DNA of 64,000 nucleotides, from the NCBI GenBank assembly GCA_023212645.1, contig JALBYC010000035.1:1-64000 (forward strand), read 5' to 3'. Shown one piece after another: positions 1 to 11,881 of the stretch; positions within the stretch are counted from its first letter, which is position 1; every line of letters begins with the position of its first letter. Source of the DNA: Farysia itapuensis. Its lineage: Eukaryota > Basidiomycota > Ustilaginomycetes > Ustilaginales > Ustilaginaceae. The notes under the pieces are model-generated. The model was not told the origin of the DNA. It saw only the letters and a list, made by a program, of their open reading frames with translations, and searched no databases. Position numbers and translations under genes: made by a program.

Positions 1-140
1 TGACCGCCACCTGGTGTCAGCTATAGTAAAAGCGACCCGTGGTCTTCTAAACCGCGGCCAGGTGTTGCTCTTCCAGCGCTTCGGACCGCATTTAGCCTTG
101 TTGGCCACGCTTCCGAGGCAGCCCGGCCACATGTAGAGGG

Positions 141-200
141 CTAGGACCATCAGCTATGGCTCAGGATCATCAGCTATGGCTCAGAATCATTAGCTGTGGC
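141..200. repeat. Three 20-bp direct tandem repeats
   Basis: Three consecutive 20-bp units occupy 141-160, 161-180 and 181-200. They share the core ATCAGCTATGGCTC with a few substitutions, and the third unit is the most diverged (ATTAGCTGTGGC). There are no spacers, so this is a small degenerate minisatellite and not a CRISPR array. No function can be inferred. Confidence 0.8.
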
Positions 201-1530
201 AATTAGCTGTTGCAGCCTGCAGCTGCCACCCCGAAAAAGTCAGCTATGCACGTCACACTTCCTTCACCTTCACTCACCAAACACCATTTGCTCTCCTCCT
301 CTCACCATAGCAAAAGCACTGTAAATAGCGTCTCTTTTCTTCCTCTTCTTAATTCAAACAAATGTACTACTCGTAACAATTGCAAGGGTCGCACGGGCTA
401 TGTAGCTGGCATTTGATGCTATCATGCTGCTGTTCGAGCGATTTGACGTGTGGCGTCTGCGCGTTGGTGGAACTACGTGCTTCAGATGCCTCGTAATGTC
501 GTTATAAGTAGCTGAGCAGCAATACATTGAGCAACACCTGGCGGGTCTTGCCGTTTTCATCAGGACGAGTAATTCGACGCGAAACTCGAAGCTAGCATGG
601 ATCACAATTTGGACCTTCTCATAGTAGCTGAGGATTTGAGAGTCGATCAGGAGACTTGTACGGATTCCCTGGAGAATGGACTAGATGCTGAATGCCGCAC
701 CCAACTTGGTGATGAAGAGCACGTTTCTAAGCTCCGACAAGACATGGCCAGGCTGTATTATCTAGATGATCAGCTGACAGGACTACGCATTACGCCAAAG
801 CTGGCTACTACAAGGCCAGGTCAGATTTCTCTGGACGATGTCAGAGGCGATCATTTGAACCAATCAACGCTTGTCATCTCTCTCATGTTTGCCATGCTGC
901 TGAATAGACTAGCTCAACGTACATCTAGGTGTAATGGAGTGCTGAGCAGCTGAGTAAAAGCCAGAAGATCCGTGCTGAAAAGGGGCCGAATCGGTGACAC
1001 TGCCGAGCCAGAAGCAAATTCTGTCGTCAGGGATAATGTGGGACGCTTCAAGTGAGCATTCCTATCGAGAATGTGTCAATGGACGTGCGTGTCGGCTGAA
1101 TACATAGCTCAGAGAGCTCTGAGTGCACAAAAGGACGCTCAAGGAAGCTGAGTTTGGCGAGAAGAGCAAAGATGATGGTGGTCAAGAGTCAACGTTGTCT
1201 AGACACGGAATTTAAGATTTATCTTTCGCCGGCTGCAGAGTTTCGGCGCTCAGACCAGGTCAAACTCGTTCGAGCACTCTCCAGAAGCCTCTTGGTCTCT
1301 GTCAAGCTGGCAGGAGGAAAGTCAGGTATAGAACTTGAGCCCCAGTGTTGTAAGAGAAAAAAGCCTGACCATGCATCACGCTATGCATTTGTCAAGTGAT
1401 CGAAAACAAGACGCAGAATGGCAGTGGAAATGTGTGGGCTGTTTTGGCTGTGTGTTCAGGACGCAGGCGAAAAGAGATTTGCCCAATCCGAGTGCTGCAT
1501 CTAGCTGCTGGCTAATACGCTGATAGCATG

Positions 1531-1611
1531 GCGGGATATGGTGGTACAGTGGCCGGTACGGTAGCGCGGTGGTATATACGGTGGTATAGGTGGTATAGTG
1601 GTACAGTGGTA
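1531..1611. repeat. Degenerate GTGGTATA-type simple repeat
   Basis: About 80 bases built from imperfect GGTGGTA, GTGGTACA and GTGGTATA units on the plus strand, with strong purine/pyrimidine bias. It lies about 180 bp upstream of the RVB1 start and could fall within that promoter. The unit is too irregular to define a period exactly. Confidence 0.6.
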
Positions 1612-1784
1612 CGAATGGAAGATTGAAATCTGACAATCAGATAAATTTTGTGGTCACGTGCTGCGAAGGGACGTTTTGGAAGATTTGAGATTTGGCAGTC
1701 ACATTTGATGGCAGTCTTAACCATCACCACCATCCACCACCACCACCCGTAACACCAACATCCAAGTGCCATACCATCCGGTGA

Positions 1785-3251
<1,467 letters not shown>

Positions 3252-3322
3252 AGCCCCATGTTGTAATAATAGCCTTATGTTTTCTTTTGTCTAAAATGGG
3301 TGGGGGTATGTGGGGGTTGAAA

Positions 3323-5014
3323 CTAAGCTTGTGACCATGCGGCGTAGATGACGGCAGAAAAGGCTCGAAGCTCTTTCGACTCTGCAAGATTCTCGGTATA
3401 CTCGTTGGGAACGCCGTGAATAGCCATTTGGCTCTGGCGGGTGACGACGGGGAAGAGCGAGGCAAGGCGTGTCTTCTTGCCCAGCTGCATCTCTTCCGTC
3501 AGCTCCTGGAAGCGCGAGTCAAGGGCATTTGCAGGCGCTCGCGCATCCATCAGCAGTCCTGTCTGCTGGATACCAAAGCTTGGATTGAGCGAGTTGTACA
3601 ACACTTCGAACACGCGGTCGATGCAGAGTCGCAAAATGGTGCTAAAGTCTTCCGACTCGATAATGTCTTTGGTCTCGTCAAGCAGTGCACGGAGCTTTGC
3701 ATTTGTACGCAGAGTCAGACGCGCATCGTCGGCTGTAGCTGCGCCAGCACCTACGAGAACGGCGGCTTCGTCCTCGATTGAACTGGGGAAGAGAACGCTC
3801 AAGAAGTTGGTGCGCTTCCATGGCTGAGAGGAGTCCTGCTCTGTGTTGGCGTCATGCTCGATGATGGTGCGAGCGTCGCCGAGAAGCGCCTTCAGATCCG
3901 TCATGGACAGCTGTGCTTTGACAGACAGAGGCGACAAGACCTTGTCAACAGCATTGGAGACGCGGTCGGAAAGCGTGTTCCATCCTTGATGCAAGAACCA
4001 CCAGCTGAAAGTGAGGTACAGCCTTTCGGTTTCATGATCTAGCCCGAATCTATCCTGGAAGTCTGCAAAGCCAAAGGTGGAGTCCTGTTGCTGCGCCTCG
4101 AGCTCTTGAGCTTGTGCTTCAACGGAAGAGAGATAGGCGAAGCGACCAATCAGGTTGAGCTGGATGTGGGTCTGGAGTGTCAGGAGAACGACACAGTATA
4201 GAGAGGTCACGGTGCGAGCAAATGCAGTAGTTTTGAGCTCGTTCCAAAGCCGCAATTTGGCCTGACGCTCTGCGAGAATCTTGTTTCTCTGCTCCTGGGC
4301 ATCAAGATGAGTAGGCTGAGCAGCTCCGTTGCCAATGCTTTGCTCTGACTGAATTGTCGGTTCGATCTGCTGTGGGACGGGTTGGGAAGACGCTGACGAT
4401 TCATCGGCTGGTGGTTCTGCGGGCTGACTTTCTGCTTGAATGGGTTGCACTGGCGCAGCATTCCCGCCACCTGGTACAAACGACTTTGCAAGGGGATTGA
4501 GACTGGGCGATGAGGGCCGAGCTGATTGCCCTGTCCCGTTGCTCGTCGGTGTAAGATGCTCACTTTCTGCGCTCGGCTCCTTGCCTGTACCTTCCGGTTC
4601 AGAGTTGTAAGCAGATGCAGTTTTGGAGGGAGGTGGAGCCTGGGTGCGAAGACTTTCGGTGAGCTGCTCGACGTTGAGTTTGCTGAAGAGCTGTTCGCCG
4701 AGCGTTGGCAATAGTGCAAGTACGGTGAATGTGCAATCCTCCTGATTCTGTGCGAAGCGTCGCCTCAGACTGCCAGTGACAACACGGTGAGCGCGGATAC
4801 AGCTAGATTTCATCGACACCGCATACACTTACTTTTCTTTTGCGTTCTTGTCCTGGACGAGCTTCTCCTGAACTTGCTGGAACTTGGTGATGGCATACTG
4901 GGAAAGGAGGTATGCGCCACCTACCAGTCCACCGGTAACGACGAGAAAGTTGGAATGCGATGCAAGGTAGGTGGATGTCCTCTTCCACCAGCCTCTTGTT
5001 GCCGTTGTCGTCAT
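3323..5014 (-). CDS. PEX3: Peroxisomal biogenesis factor 3 (peroxin-3)
   Basis: Peroxin that anchors Pex19 at the peroxisomal membrane for membrane-protein insertion. It needs one intron: exon 1 is 5014-4833, the intron 4832-4770 (63 nt, GTAAGT donor, CAG acceptor), and exon 2 4769-3323, giving 542 residues. Exon 1 carries the short basic N-terminus and the membrane segment (about residues 19-40, rich in G, V and L). Exon 2 opens with the family hallmark RRRFAQNQEDCTFTVLALLP. Residues of roughly 100-230 form a Ser/Pro/Gln-rich disordered insertion that shorter Pex3 proteins lack. The ATG at 5014 was chosen because it places the membrane anchor where the family has it. The gene is divergent from the Atg37-like gene, 289 bp away. 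Confidence 0.94.
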
Positions 5015-5303
5015 GTGCGCGCCAAGAACGGGGATGGGGATGTGTCTTGAGGCAAAGGCTAAATATGGCGAGAGAGGTAGCCAAGACGAAACCACAAAGT
5101 TGGCCAAAACCAAAAAAATGTGAAATAGAGAGAAAGAGTTGCCAATTCGCACGGTTGTGTGATAGCCGGAGGAGAGTCGCGCTTTTCAAGAACAATCACC
5201 CGAACCCGAAACACTGGCGATTCACACGGGCAGTGTGACGACGCGTAAAGGCTGACCAACATCATCTCAACATACACCAGCATACGCGCACCCTTTGCCC
5301 ACG
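5015..5303. promoter_or_regulatory. Shared divergent promoter of PEX3 and the Atg37-like gene
   Basis: This 289-bp gap separates two oppositely transcribed genes whose products both sit in the peroxisomal membrane, so a shared bidirectional promoter is likely. One ACGCGT hexamer occurs at 5241-5246. That is a common enough word that I attach little weight to it. I did not identify a palindromic oleate-response-type element by eye. Confidence 0.5.
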
Positions 5304-6806
5304 ATGAGCAGTGCCGATGTGATTGACGCACTGTTTGTCAAGACAGTCGACATGGTGCAGTCTTTGCCCAAATCAGGACCGATTCAGACCTCGTACGAAG
5401 AAAAGCTGGCACTGTACAGTCTGTACAAGCAGGCTACCGAGGGAGATGTGCAATCCAAGCGGCCTGGCATGCTGGATATGTTGGGGAGGGCAAAGTGGGA
5501 TGCTTGGGCCAAAGTCAGGGACTTGTCACCGAGGGATGCCAAGCAAATGTATGTCGAGTCGATGCTGCGCATCCTCCGCCGATTCAGCGATCGACCACAG
5601 GCGGTGGGGCTGATTGAAGAGCTGGAAAGCTTTAGCGGACAAGTAGCGCAGCGAGTGATGGATGGGTCGTTGGCGCAGCGCGAGTCCGACGAGAGTTCGG
5701 GCACGGAAGAGCCTGATTCGGATGCTCCGCAGCTGCGCTTGCCAGCACATACACCCTCGATTGCCGGCACAAGTACGGCAGCTACGCGCGGAGGAGGGGA
5801 AGCATCAGCGGCGCCTGGCCGAACACCAATAGGCTCAGATTCCGAAGACGAATTGTCGGACCGCGACCGAATGGGTACCGCTGCGCCCTTGCGATCGTCG
5901 TCGACGAGGTACCAGAGCAGTGTTGGCCCACCACCGGCCACACGCATGTACCAACGCACGAATTCGGTTGGCGGCGACTCGTATCAGCAGCGCGCCCCCC
6001 TCTCACGATCACAGATTGCCTCGCCGCCTCTTCAGGACACGGGATTCCGCGCTCGTGGTGGACCTTCGTCGGTGCAAGGCAGTTACTCCTATCGCACGCA
6101 ACCACCGCCATCGGGATATCCGAGACAGCAAGAGCAGCCATACCAACGCAGCACGTATGCGACCTCGTCGGTCGGAGGTCGGTCCGTTCGCACAGCAGGC
6201 GGAGGAGGTGGACCCATGTATCCAATGCGACCCGCTTCTGTCACTGGTGGTGGCGGTGGGGGAGGCAGCCGCATGGGTCCGCCTCCAGCACCCAGACCCG
6301 AGATGGAAATGGCATTGCAGTCCATCCAGGCCTCGCTTGCGGCACTACACGAGCGTCTGAATCAGGTCGAGAATCGATCACCGTTGGCGGGCAGCGTCGA
6401 TGATGTTCGCAGATCACGGCCCTCCAGTTCCTCACCAAATCACTGGCTGTACGATGCCGTACTGAACGTCGTGCAGGATGTCCGTCAACTTCTCGGGCTG
6501 GGCAGCAACCACACGGGCGGCGGACGGACGGATGCATTGGCGCCGAGCTTCCTGGCAAATGGACGTGGCAACGCTGCAGTCAGTGTGCTCGGCTCTCCGC
6601 TCAAGGTTCTGGTGGCGCTGGTCAATCTGAGCGCACGACTGGCACTCGACCTGGTTAGTCTGATGTTGGTCTCAAGCTTCTTCCTGTTTGCGTTTAAAGG
6701 GATCTCGGGTCGTGGCGATCCACTCATGCTCCTGCGTCTGCTCAAACGAGCCCAGCAAGCCGTGCTGCGCAAATCACCCCAACTGGTCAAAGAGATCACT
6801 TCCTAA
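5304..6806 (+). CDS. ATG37: Acyl-CoA-binding membrane protein, Atg37/ACBD5-like
   Basis: A 500-residue protein with an N-terminal acyl-CoA-binding domain (about residues 5-95). Its hallmarks include the ALYSLYKQATEGDV block, followed by KWDAWAKV. A long Ser/Pro/Gly-rich disordered region comes next, then a short coiled-coil-like helix near 335-360. A single hydrophobic segment lies near the C-terminus (about 447-467), followed by a basic tail of about 30 residues. This architecture matches yeast Atg37 and animal ACBD5: peroxisomal tail-anchored proteins that bind long-chain acyl-CoA and act in pexophagy and ER contact. The ATG at 5304 is the first in frame. The symbol rests on architecture and on the PEX3 neighbour, not on a search; a generic ACBD4/5 name is safer if orthology fails. 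Confidence 0.82.
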   Translation: MSSADVIDALFVKTVDMVQSLPKSGPIQTSYEEKLALYSLYKQATEGDVQSKRPGMLDMLGRAKWDAWAKVRDLSPRDAKQMYVESMLRILRRFSDRPQAVGLIEELESFSGQVAQRVMDGSLAQRESDESSGTEEPDSDAPQLRLPAHTPSIAGTSTAATRGGGEASAAPGRTPIGSDSEDELSDRDRMGTAAPLRSSSTRYQSSVGPPPATRMYQRTNSVGGDSYQQRAPLSRSQIASPPLQDTGFRARGGPSSVQGSYSYRTQPPPSGYPRQQEQPYQRSTYATSSVGGRSVRTAGGGGGPMYPMRPASVTGGGGGGGSRMGPPPAPRPEMEMALQSIQASLAALHERLNQVENRSPLAGSVDDVRRSRPSSSSPNHWLYDAVLNVVQDVRQLLGLGSNHTGGGRTDALAPSFLANGRGNAAVSVLGSPLKVLVALVNLSARLALDLVSLMLVSSFFLFAFKGISGRGDPLMLLRLLKRAQQAVLRKSPQLVKEITS

Positions 6807-6856
6807 AACGTCTGCCATAATACCATAGTTGCAACAGCAAAATCTGAAAGGTTGCT

Positions 6857-8158
6857 CTATAGCTTGAGTACTTTGAGTTCTTTGAGCAGTTCGGCCCTCT
6901 TCTTTTCCTGTTCGGCAGCGACGACTTTCTTGTCGGCCTGCATCTGTTGCCAGCGACGCATGCGCCATTTCAGACCATGGTAGTTGGCCAAGTCGTTGGT
7001 CATCATGAGTTCGATGGGCATACGGTCCACGTCGGTTCGACTGAGGCTCTGTGTCAGTCTGCCCGTGTGCTGGTCACGCGGGGCATCCAAGCCGCCTTTT
7101 TCAACGGACGTGGGCAGATCGCTCCAGTCTCCGCCACTAGCGGGTCCATGGCGTGGTGCCAAGTCCAAATAGTCTCTGTAGAGGAAAGCGAGACCGCCTT
7201 CCTTGCGATGCTGTTGCACAGGTTCGCTCTGCGCCCACTGAGCAGCCCGTTCCTGTTGCTCGTTGAGCGTTTCGGCGGCGGTGGGTGGTTGTGCAATGGG
7301 CGGTGGCTTGCCGCGGACCTTGATATCGAATCCAGGGTAGATGCCCATGGCAGAACTTGGTCTTACTGCCTTTGGCCGTAGGCTTTCTTTAAGTGCATCT
7401 CGATCTTCTCGCTGCTTGGATAGAAGCGCAGCACGACGTTCCGAGAGGCTCGAGGTGGTAGCTTTGGGTGAAGCGAGCAGTACGGGGTCCTCGGGTCGCC
7501 ATGGCGCCCACGATTCCTTCTCGACGCCACGCTTATCGATCATTTCTGGCGACAAGACTTTGCGGAACGCCGTTGACTTGGGCCATGGCACCTGAACTTT
7601 TTCTGTCAACTGACCCAATTCGCGTGCCTTTTCCGCGGGCAGTCGTATGGTCGCAAAGCGCTTCCAGACAAACATGCCACGAGCAGCGTTGTATGTGGGA
7701 GGCGAGTTGGTCAGACGCATGGCATACTCGTCTCGACCAGGAATCTTGAGCATGAGGTTCGAGTAGTGTACGGGACGCAAGACTTCCTGAACATTGCCCG
7801 AGTATCCTTTGGAGGGATCGAGCGGGTCTACAAACATGGGAATGACGTGTTTGGTCGCTTTGGGCGCCAACTTGTTGTCCTCGTCGACATCACGAAGCCA
7901 GACCCAGTTTTTGGAGCGGTCTATTCTGTCGACAATGCCTTCTGCTCTGACTTTCTCGTCACCAATCTGCTGGACTCGACCTGATCGTAGCTTGACATGG
8001 TCTCCTGGCACAATGTTGAAGTATGGGATGCGGTCCTTTGGCTGTACATATTTGACTTTGCTCGCAGCGTAGGAAGGGACGCGCGGCCAGAACTTGTCTC
8101 CCTTCCGGCCTGGCTCCAAGTGCCGAAGGCTAGTGAGCACGCCGTGCTTTGTCGCCAT
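6857..8158 (-). CDS. Mitochondrial large-subunit ribosomal protein uL24m
   Basis: A 433-residue protein with a KOW-type RNA-binding motif around VPGDHVKLRSG, followed by an uL24-like segment with the conserved pattern leading to the APKATKHVIPMFVDP stretch. This is how fungal mitochondrial L24 (yeast Mrpl40) looks. It binds 23S-type rRNA near the exit tunnel of the mitoribosome. The C-terminal half is an extension rich in Lys, Arg and Glu, ending in a coiled-coil-like basic tail. The start at 8158 is the only ATG giving the conserved N-terminus; upstream in-frame codons are not ATG. It is convergent with the Atg37-like gene (50 bp between stops) and divergent from the Nbp2-like gene. Confidence 0.85.
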   Translation of the reverse strand: MATKHGVLTSLRHLEPGRKGDKFWPRVPSYAASKVKYVQPKDRIPYFNIVPGDHVKLRSGRVQQIGDEKVRAEGIVDRIDRSKNWVWLRDVDEDNKLAPKATKHVIPMFVDPLDPSKGYSGNVQEVLRPVHYSNLMLKIPGRDEYAMRLTNSPPTYNAARGMFVWKRFATIRLPAEKARELGQLTEKVQVPWPKSTAFRKVLSPEMIDKRGVEKESWAPWRPEDPVLLASPKATTSSLSERRAALLSKQREDRDALKESLRPKAVRPSSAMGIYPGFDIKVRGKPPPIAQPPTAAETLNEQQERAAQWAQSEPVQQHRKEGGLAFLYRDYLDLAPRHGPASGGDWSDLPTSVEKGGLDAPRDQHTGRLTQSLSRTDVDRMPIELMMTNDLANYHGLKWRMRRWQQMQADKKVVAAEQEKKRAELLKELKVLKL

Positions 8159-8396
8159 GGCTCTCAGACGATGTCGCAGGTTTTTGGAAGAAAAGGATGA
8201 AAATTGGCAGTGAATAATGAGAGTACTCACACTGTGACTGTGACTGGAACGCGCGCTTAGCTTCACTCGCACGAGTGTATTTCGGGTGTTAGAGTCGAGC
8301 TCAGACGCGCGACACCATACTCACACTTGATAGACGTACACATCTGTCTCTGCCTTGTCTGCACGCGCGACTCCTTGATCTCCTCCCAGCTCCGGC
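8159..8396. promoter_or_regulatory. Divergent promoter region, uL24m and Nbp2-like genes
   Basis: A 238-bp intergenic gap between two divergent starts. On the minus strand a GTGAGT donor-like site lies near 8240, with YAG-like acceptors just before the uL24m ATG, so a 5' UTR intron is possible but unproven. I see no RNA gene here. Confidence 0.4.
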
Positions 8397-9552
8397 ATGC
8401 CTGCCACAGAGGCAAGCCCCACAGGTACGTTTGCAACATCCGCCCTTCCCCTCGTGTGCACTGGACTGACTGACAGCCTGTTGGGGTGAAGCAGCAACGT
8501 CCGTTTGGGGAACTCGCACCCGTTTGTCAAGCAAGTCAGACCGCAGGTCGGTCGACGCTGCTTTTTTGCCACTAGCCAGTCAGACGTCTGCTGATCTTAC
8601 GCGGGTCAATTCGACGCCGTATGCGTTAGACGCGCTCGTCCATCCACCACCCTGCCTCTCGCCCGCAGATTCGTCCATCACCATCGCTCCGCCGAAGCCG
8701 GCAGCCGTCGACACACTATACCCTAGTCCGTCGGGCGGATTCGTTCCCTCGCCCGAGGAGGGACAAGATTGGAGACTCAAACCTCCTCCTCCCGGTCGCT
8801 TTGCCACCACCAGCAGTACTGACAAAGCTGCCTCTCGCGCTTCGCAACAACCAGTCCGTCCACCCTCCTTACCGCCGTCGCAAGAGACGGCGTCCAAGAT
8901 TATCCTGGCCCTGTCCAACCCGGCCTCGCGACGCAGCTCGCAAGCATCCACATCTTTGAGCACACATACCTCGCATCCACAAAGCAGTAGCACTGCCAGA
9001 CACCGTCTTAGCTCGACACGCAAAAGTACCGCTTCGCGAATGTCGCAAGCCAGCAGCAGCAGCACACATTCCCACTCGCGGCCTACATCCTCACAAGCAC
9101 CACTGCCGCCTCTGCTTGCCAAAATTGTCATCCGCGATTTCGCCTTTGACCCAGAGGACGGCAGATACCATGGCGAGAGCCGTCCGGTAGACGAGGAGCA
9201 GGAACAGCAGCGTTCCTCCCAACTCTCCCTCGACGCCAGCCAGGCGGAAGAGGCCGACACTTTCTACGCCGACGCCGACGATGACGACGAATTCGGCGGA
9301 GACGAGGGCGATGCCGGCCACATTGCCCAAGGCGTCTACCGTGTGCTGTACGCCTTTGAGCCCGAATCCGAGCACGAATTGGCCGTGCAGCCAGACGAGA
9401 CGGTGCATGTCATCGGCGCCATCGAAGGCGGATGGGCTATCGCCGTCAAAGTCCAGCCAGACGCTACAGCGCAAGAAGCAAAGGGACTCGTTCCAGCCAC
9501 CTACCTCGAATACACCGGCCCGCTCGAACCGCATGTAACAACACCACCGTGA
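8397..9552 (+). CDS. SH3-domain adaptor, Nbp2/Skb5-like
   Basis: A C-terminal SH3 domain (from VYRVLYAFEPE to VPATYLEYTG) is preceded by a FAFDPEDGRYHG segment. That combination is found in yeast Nbp2 and fission-yeast Skb5, adaptors linking PAK kinases and PP2C phosphatases in stress and polarity signalling. The long reading frame has no ATG at its 5' end. I therefore propose a 28-nt first exon, 8397-8424 (MPATEASPTA...), with a GTACGT donor at 8425. Two in-frame acceptors follow, after 8476 and after 8494. The second is preferred because CTGAC branch-like sequence lies about 20 nt upstream; it gives 361 residues. The N-terminal two thirds is Ser/Thr/Pro-rich and presumably disordered. Confidence 0.75.
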
Positions 9553-9711
9553 TTCCCACCCACCCTTGTAATGTTCCCTCCCCCCCGCAATGTGTCCTAG
9601 CTGTGTCGCTGGTCTCGTGCCAATTGTAATCTGAGCCCTTTTTTTCGTGCGCCATTTTGATTTCGCATTTCGAGCTTTCGTTGTTTGACGTTTGTGTGTG
9701 ATAGTGCGACG

Positions 9712-11801
9712 ATGGTGTATGCGGTGGGGATTGTAACTGTCTCGGACACTGCATCTCGCGATGCGTCGACAGATAGGTCTGGACCCGTGCTGGCTGCCGC
9801 GCTGGGGACTGTCGAGGGGTTTCGCATCGCGTCGCAGCGTATCTGCCCCGACGACGGCCAGACGATCCGCGATACGGTTCGCGGCATGATTGATGCTGAC
9901 GCAGTCGACTTGGTTCTCACGACGGGCGGGACGGGGTTTGGCCGCCGGGATGTGACGCCAGAGGCACTAGCGCCGCTGATTACACGATCGACGCCGGCGT
10001 TGACGCATGCACTGACGTCGCACTCGCTGCGTCAGACTCCTCTGGCTGCGCTGTCCCGCGCCACTACCGGCATCTGTACGTCGAGTGGGGACGAGGCACG
10101 GCACTCGCTCATTATCGCCCTGCCTGGGTCGCCGAAAGCCGTGCGCGAGTGTTTGGACCTTCTACTCGCTGACGGACTGCTGTCGCATGCACTCGAGCTG
10201 CTCTCTGGTGGGGATGGGCAGCAACAACACCGGCAAATGCAGGGACCTCACCACCGCCACCACCACCATCACGCGCACAGCCACGCTGGGCATGGCCTTC
10301 ACGGACACTCGGTGCCAAAGCCACGAACGACGGCAGCTGACCATGCGCCCTTCCGCACGCACGACCCGTCATCTGGACCTTCACTTCGACTACGCCAGTC
10401 TCCATACCCGATTGTGCCATTGGAGGAAGCACTGGCGATGATTGCGGAGCATACACCGGAGCCGGTGGAGACGGTGTCGTTGCCGCTGTCGTCTGCGCTT
10501 GTCGGGTATGTGCTTGCAGAGACCGTCAGCGCTGCGTCTGACCTACCACCGGGGCCTACGACGAATGTGGACGGGTACGCTGTTGCCTCAGCTTCTACCC
10601 CACCGGGCGAGTACGACGTTGTGACGCTGTCGACGCTGCAGAAGCGGGCAGTGCCAACGCTGGCGGCGGGCGAGATCTTCCGCATCAACACGGGCCAGGG
10701 CCTACCCCAGGGGACCGACGCAGTGGTCATGGTCGAAGATACCGAGCTGTGCGGCCAACACGCGGGCGAGGAAACGCACGTTGCCATCCTCGCCCAGGTC
10801 GAGGCGGGGGAAAACGTGCGTGCACGGGCGAGCGACGTGCACGCCGGCCAAGCAGTCCTACCCCGCGGCACCACTTTCACCGCGCTCGGGGGAGAGATCG
10901 GCACGCTCGCCTTTCTCGGACGCTCCTCTGCCACTGTCTATCGCAAACCGGTGGTCGGCATCCTATCGACGGGCAATGAGCTTGTAGACCCCGGTCCAAG
11001 CGGGACCAACAGCGAGCAGCAGCAGGCGGCGGGGTCAGGAGAGTCGTGGGGGTTCCAGGTGTATGACGCCAATCGACCTTCGTTGAAAGCCGCCGTGGAA
11101 GCACTTGGCTTTACGACGGTGGATCTTGGAATTGTGACCGACGATGCGGCGCTGACACTGGCTGCACTTGAGCGTGGCGTGCGCGAGACCGACGTGGTCA
11201 TCACCACCGGCGGAACATCCATGGGCGAATCCGACCTGCTCAAACCCCTCATCGAACGCCACCTCCACGGTCAGATTCACTTTGGCCGTGTCGCCATGAA
11301 GCCGGGCAAACCAACGACTTTCGCCACGCTCAACACCAAACTCATCTTTGCTCTGCCGGGAAATCCAGCCTCGGCACTCGTCACTTTCTACGTATTCGTC
11401 CTGCCCGCACTGCGCAAGCTCTCCGGATGTCCCGCCACCGAGACCGATCAATGGTCTCTACCACGCACAAAGGTCACACTCGCTAGCAGGATGCGTCTAG
11501 ACCCTAGACCTGAATTCCACCGCGTCCTCCTCAAGTCTCACAACGGCACTCTCGTCGCTTACAGCACCGGCTCTCAACGCAGTTCGTAAGTTCCTCGCGT
11601 GGGCGTCTCCTCATCTTCAAACCCTGGAAAGGGCTGTACTAATCCCCACATTGATTCGTTTGTTTGTTTGTACAAAGGGGTATGCACAGTATGTCGTTCG
11701 CGAATGCGCTCGTTGCACTGCCAGCGCGTGTAGCGGGCGGCGCAGAAGCTGTCGAAGCAGGCCAGCTGGCTGACGCCATCATCCTCGGCCAAATTGTGTA
11801 G
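9712..11801 (+). CDS. Bifunctional molybdenum-cofactor synthesis enzyme (MogA-MoeA, gephyrin/Cnx1 type)
   Basis: It carries out the last steps of Mo-cofactor assembly: molybdopterin adenylylation (MogA-like, N-terminal) and molybdate insertion (MoeA-like, C-terminal). The MogA domain (about residues 1-165) shows TTGGTGFGRRDVTPEA. The MoeA domain (about 225-665) shows ITTGGTSMGESD, KPGKPTTFATL and ALPGNPASA. The open frame stops at 11589 inside MoeA domain IV. A 92-nt intron (11586-11677, GTAAGT donor, AAG acceptor) restores the C-terminal block ending ILGQIV, giving 665 residues. An alternative CAG acceptor after 11689 would delete four residues. A His-rich run lies in the interdomain linker (about 10250-10310). 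The ATG at 9712 is preferred because it leads straight into the conserved domain. Confidence 0.93.
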
Positions 11802-11881
11802 TACGGGTAACAAACTGGTATTGCAATGTTCAAAAGGTTGCGGTTGCGGTTGTATGCATGGGGGGGGGGGGAGATGGTGGT

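Noticed and set aside
141..200. CRISPR-like repeats
   Set aside because: Units are contiguous without spacers, only three copies, and the genome is eukaryotic.
597..953. 118-codon ATG frame in the first 1.7 kb
   Set aside because: No recognisable domain, no homolog known to me, and the neighbouring sequence is repeat-like; not enough to call a gene.
1154..1399. 81-codon frame, Lys/Arg-rich, plus strand
   Set aside because: No ATG of good context and no family resemblance; looks like chance.
5241..5246. ACGCGT in the PEX3/Atg37-like promoter as an MBF site
   Set aside because: A single common hexamer next to genes with no cell-cycle link; treated as chance.
8159..8272. Longer N-terminus for uL24m beginning at 8272
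   Set aside because: The upstream codon there is GTG, not ATG, and the family sequence starts at the ATG at 8158.
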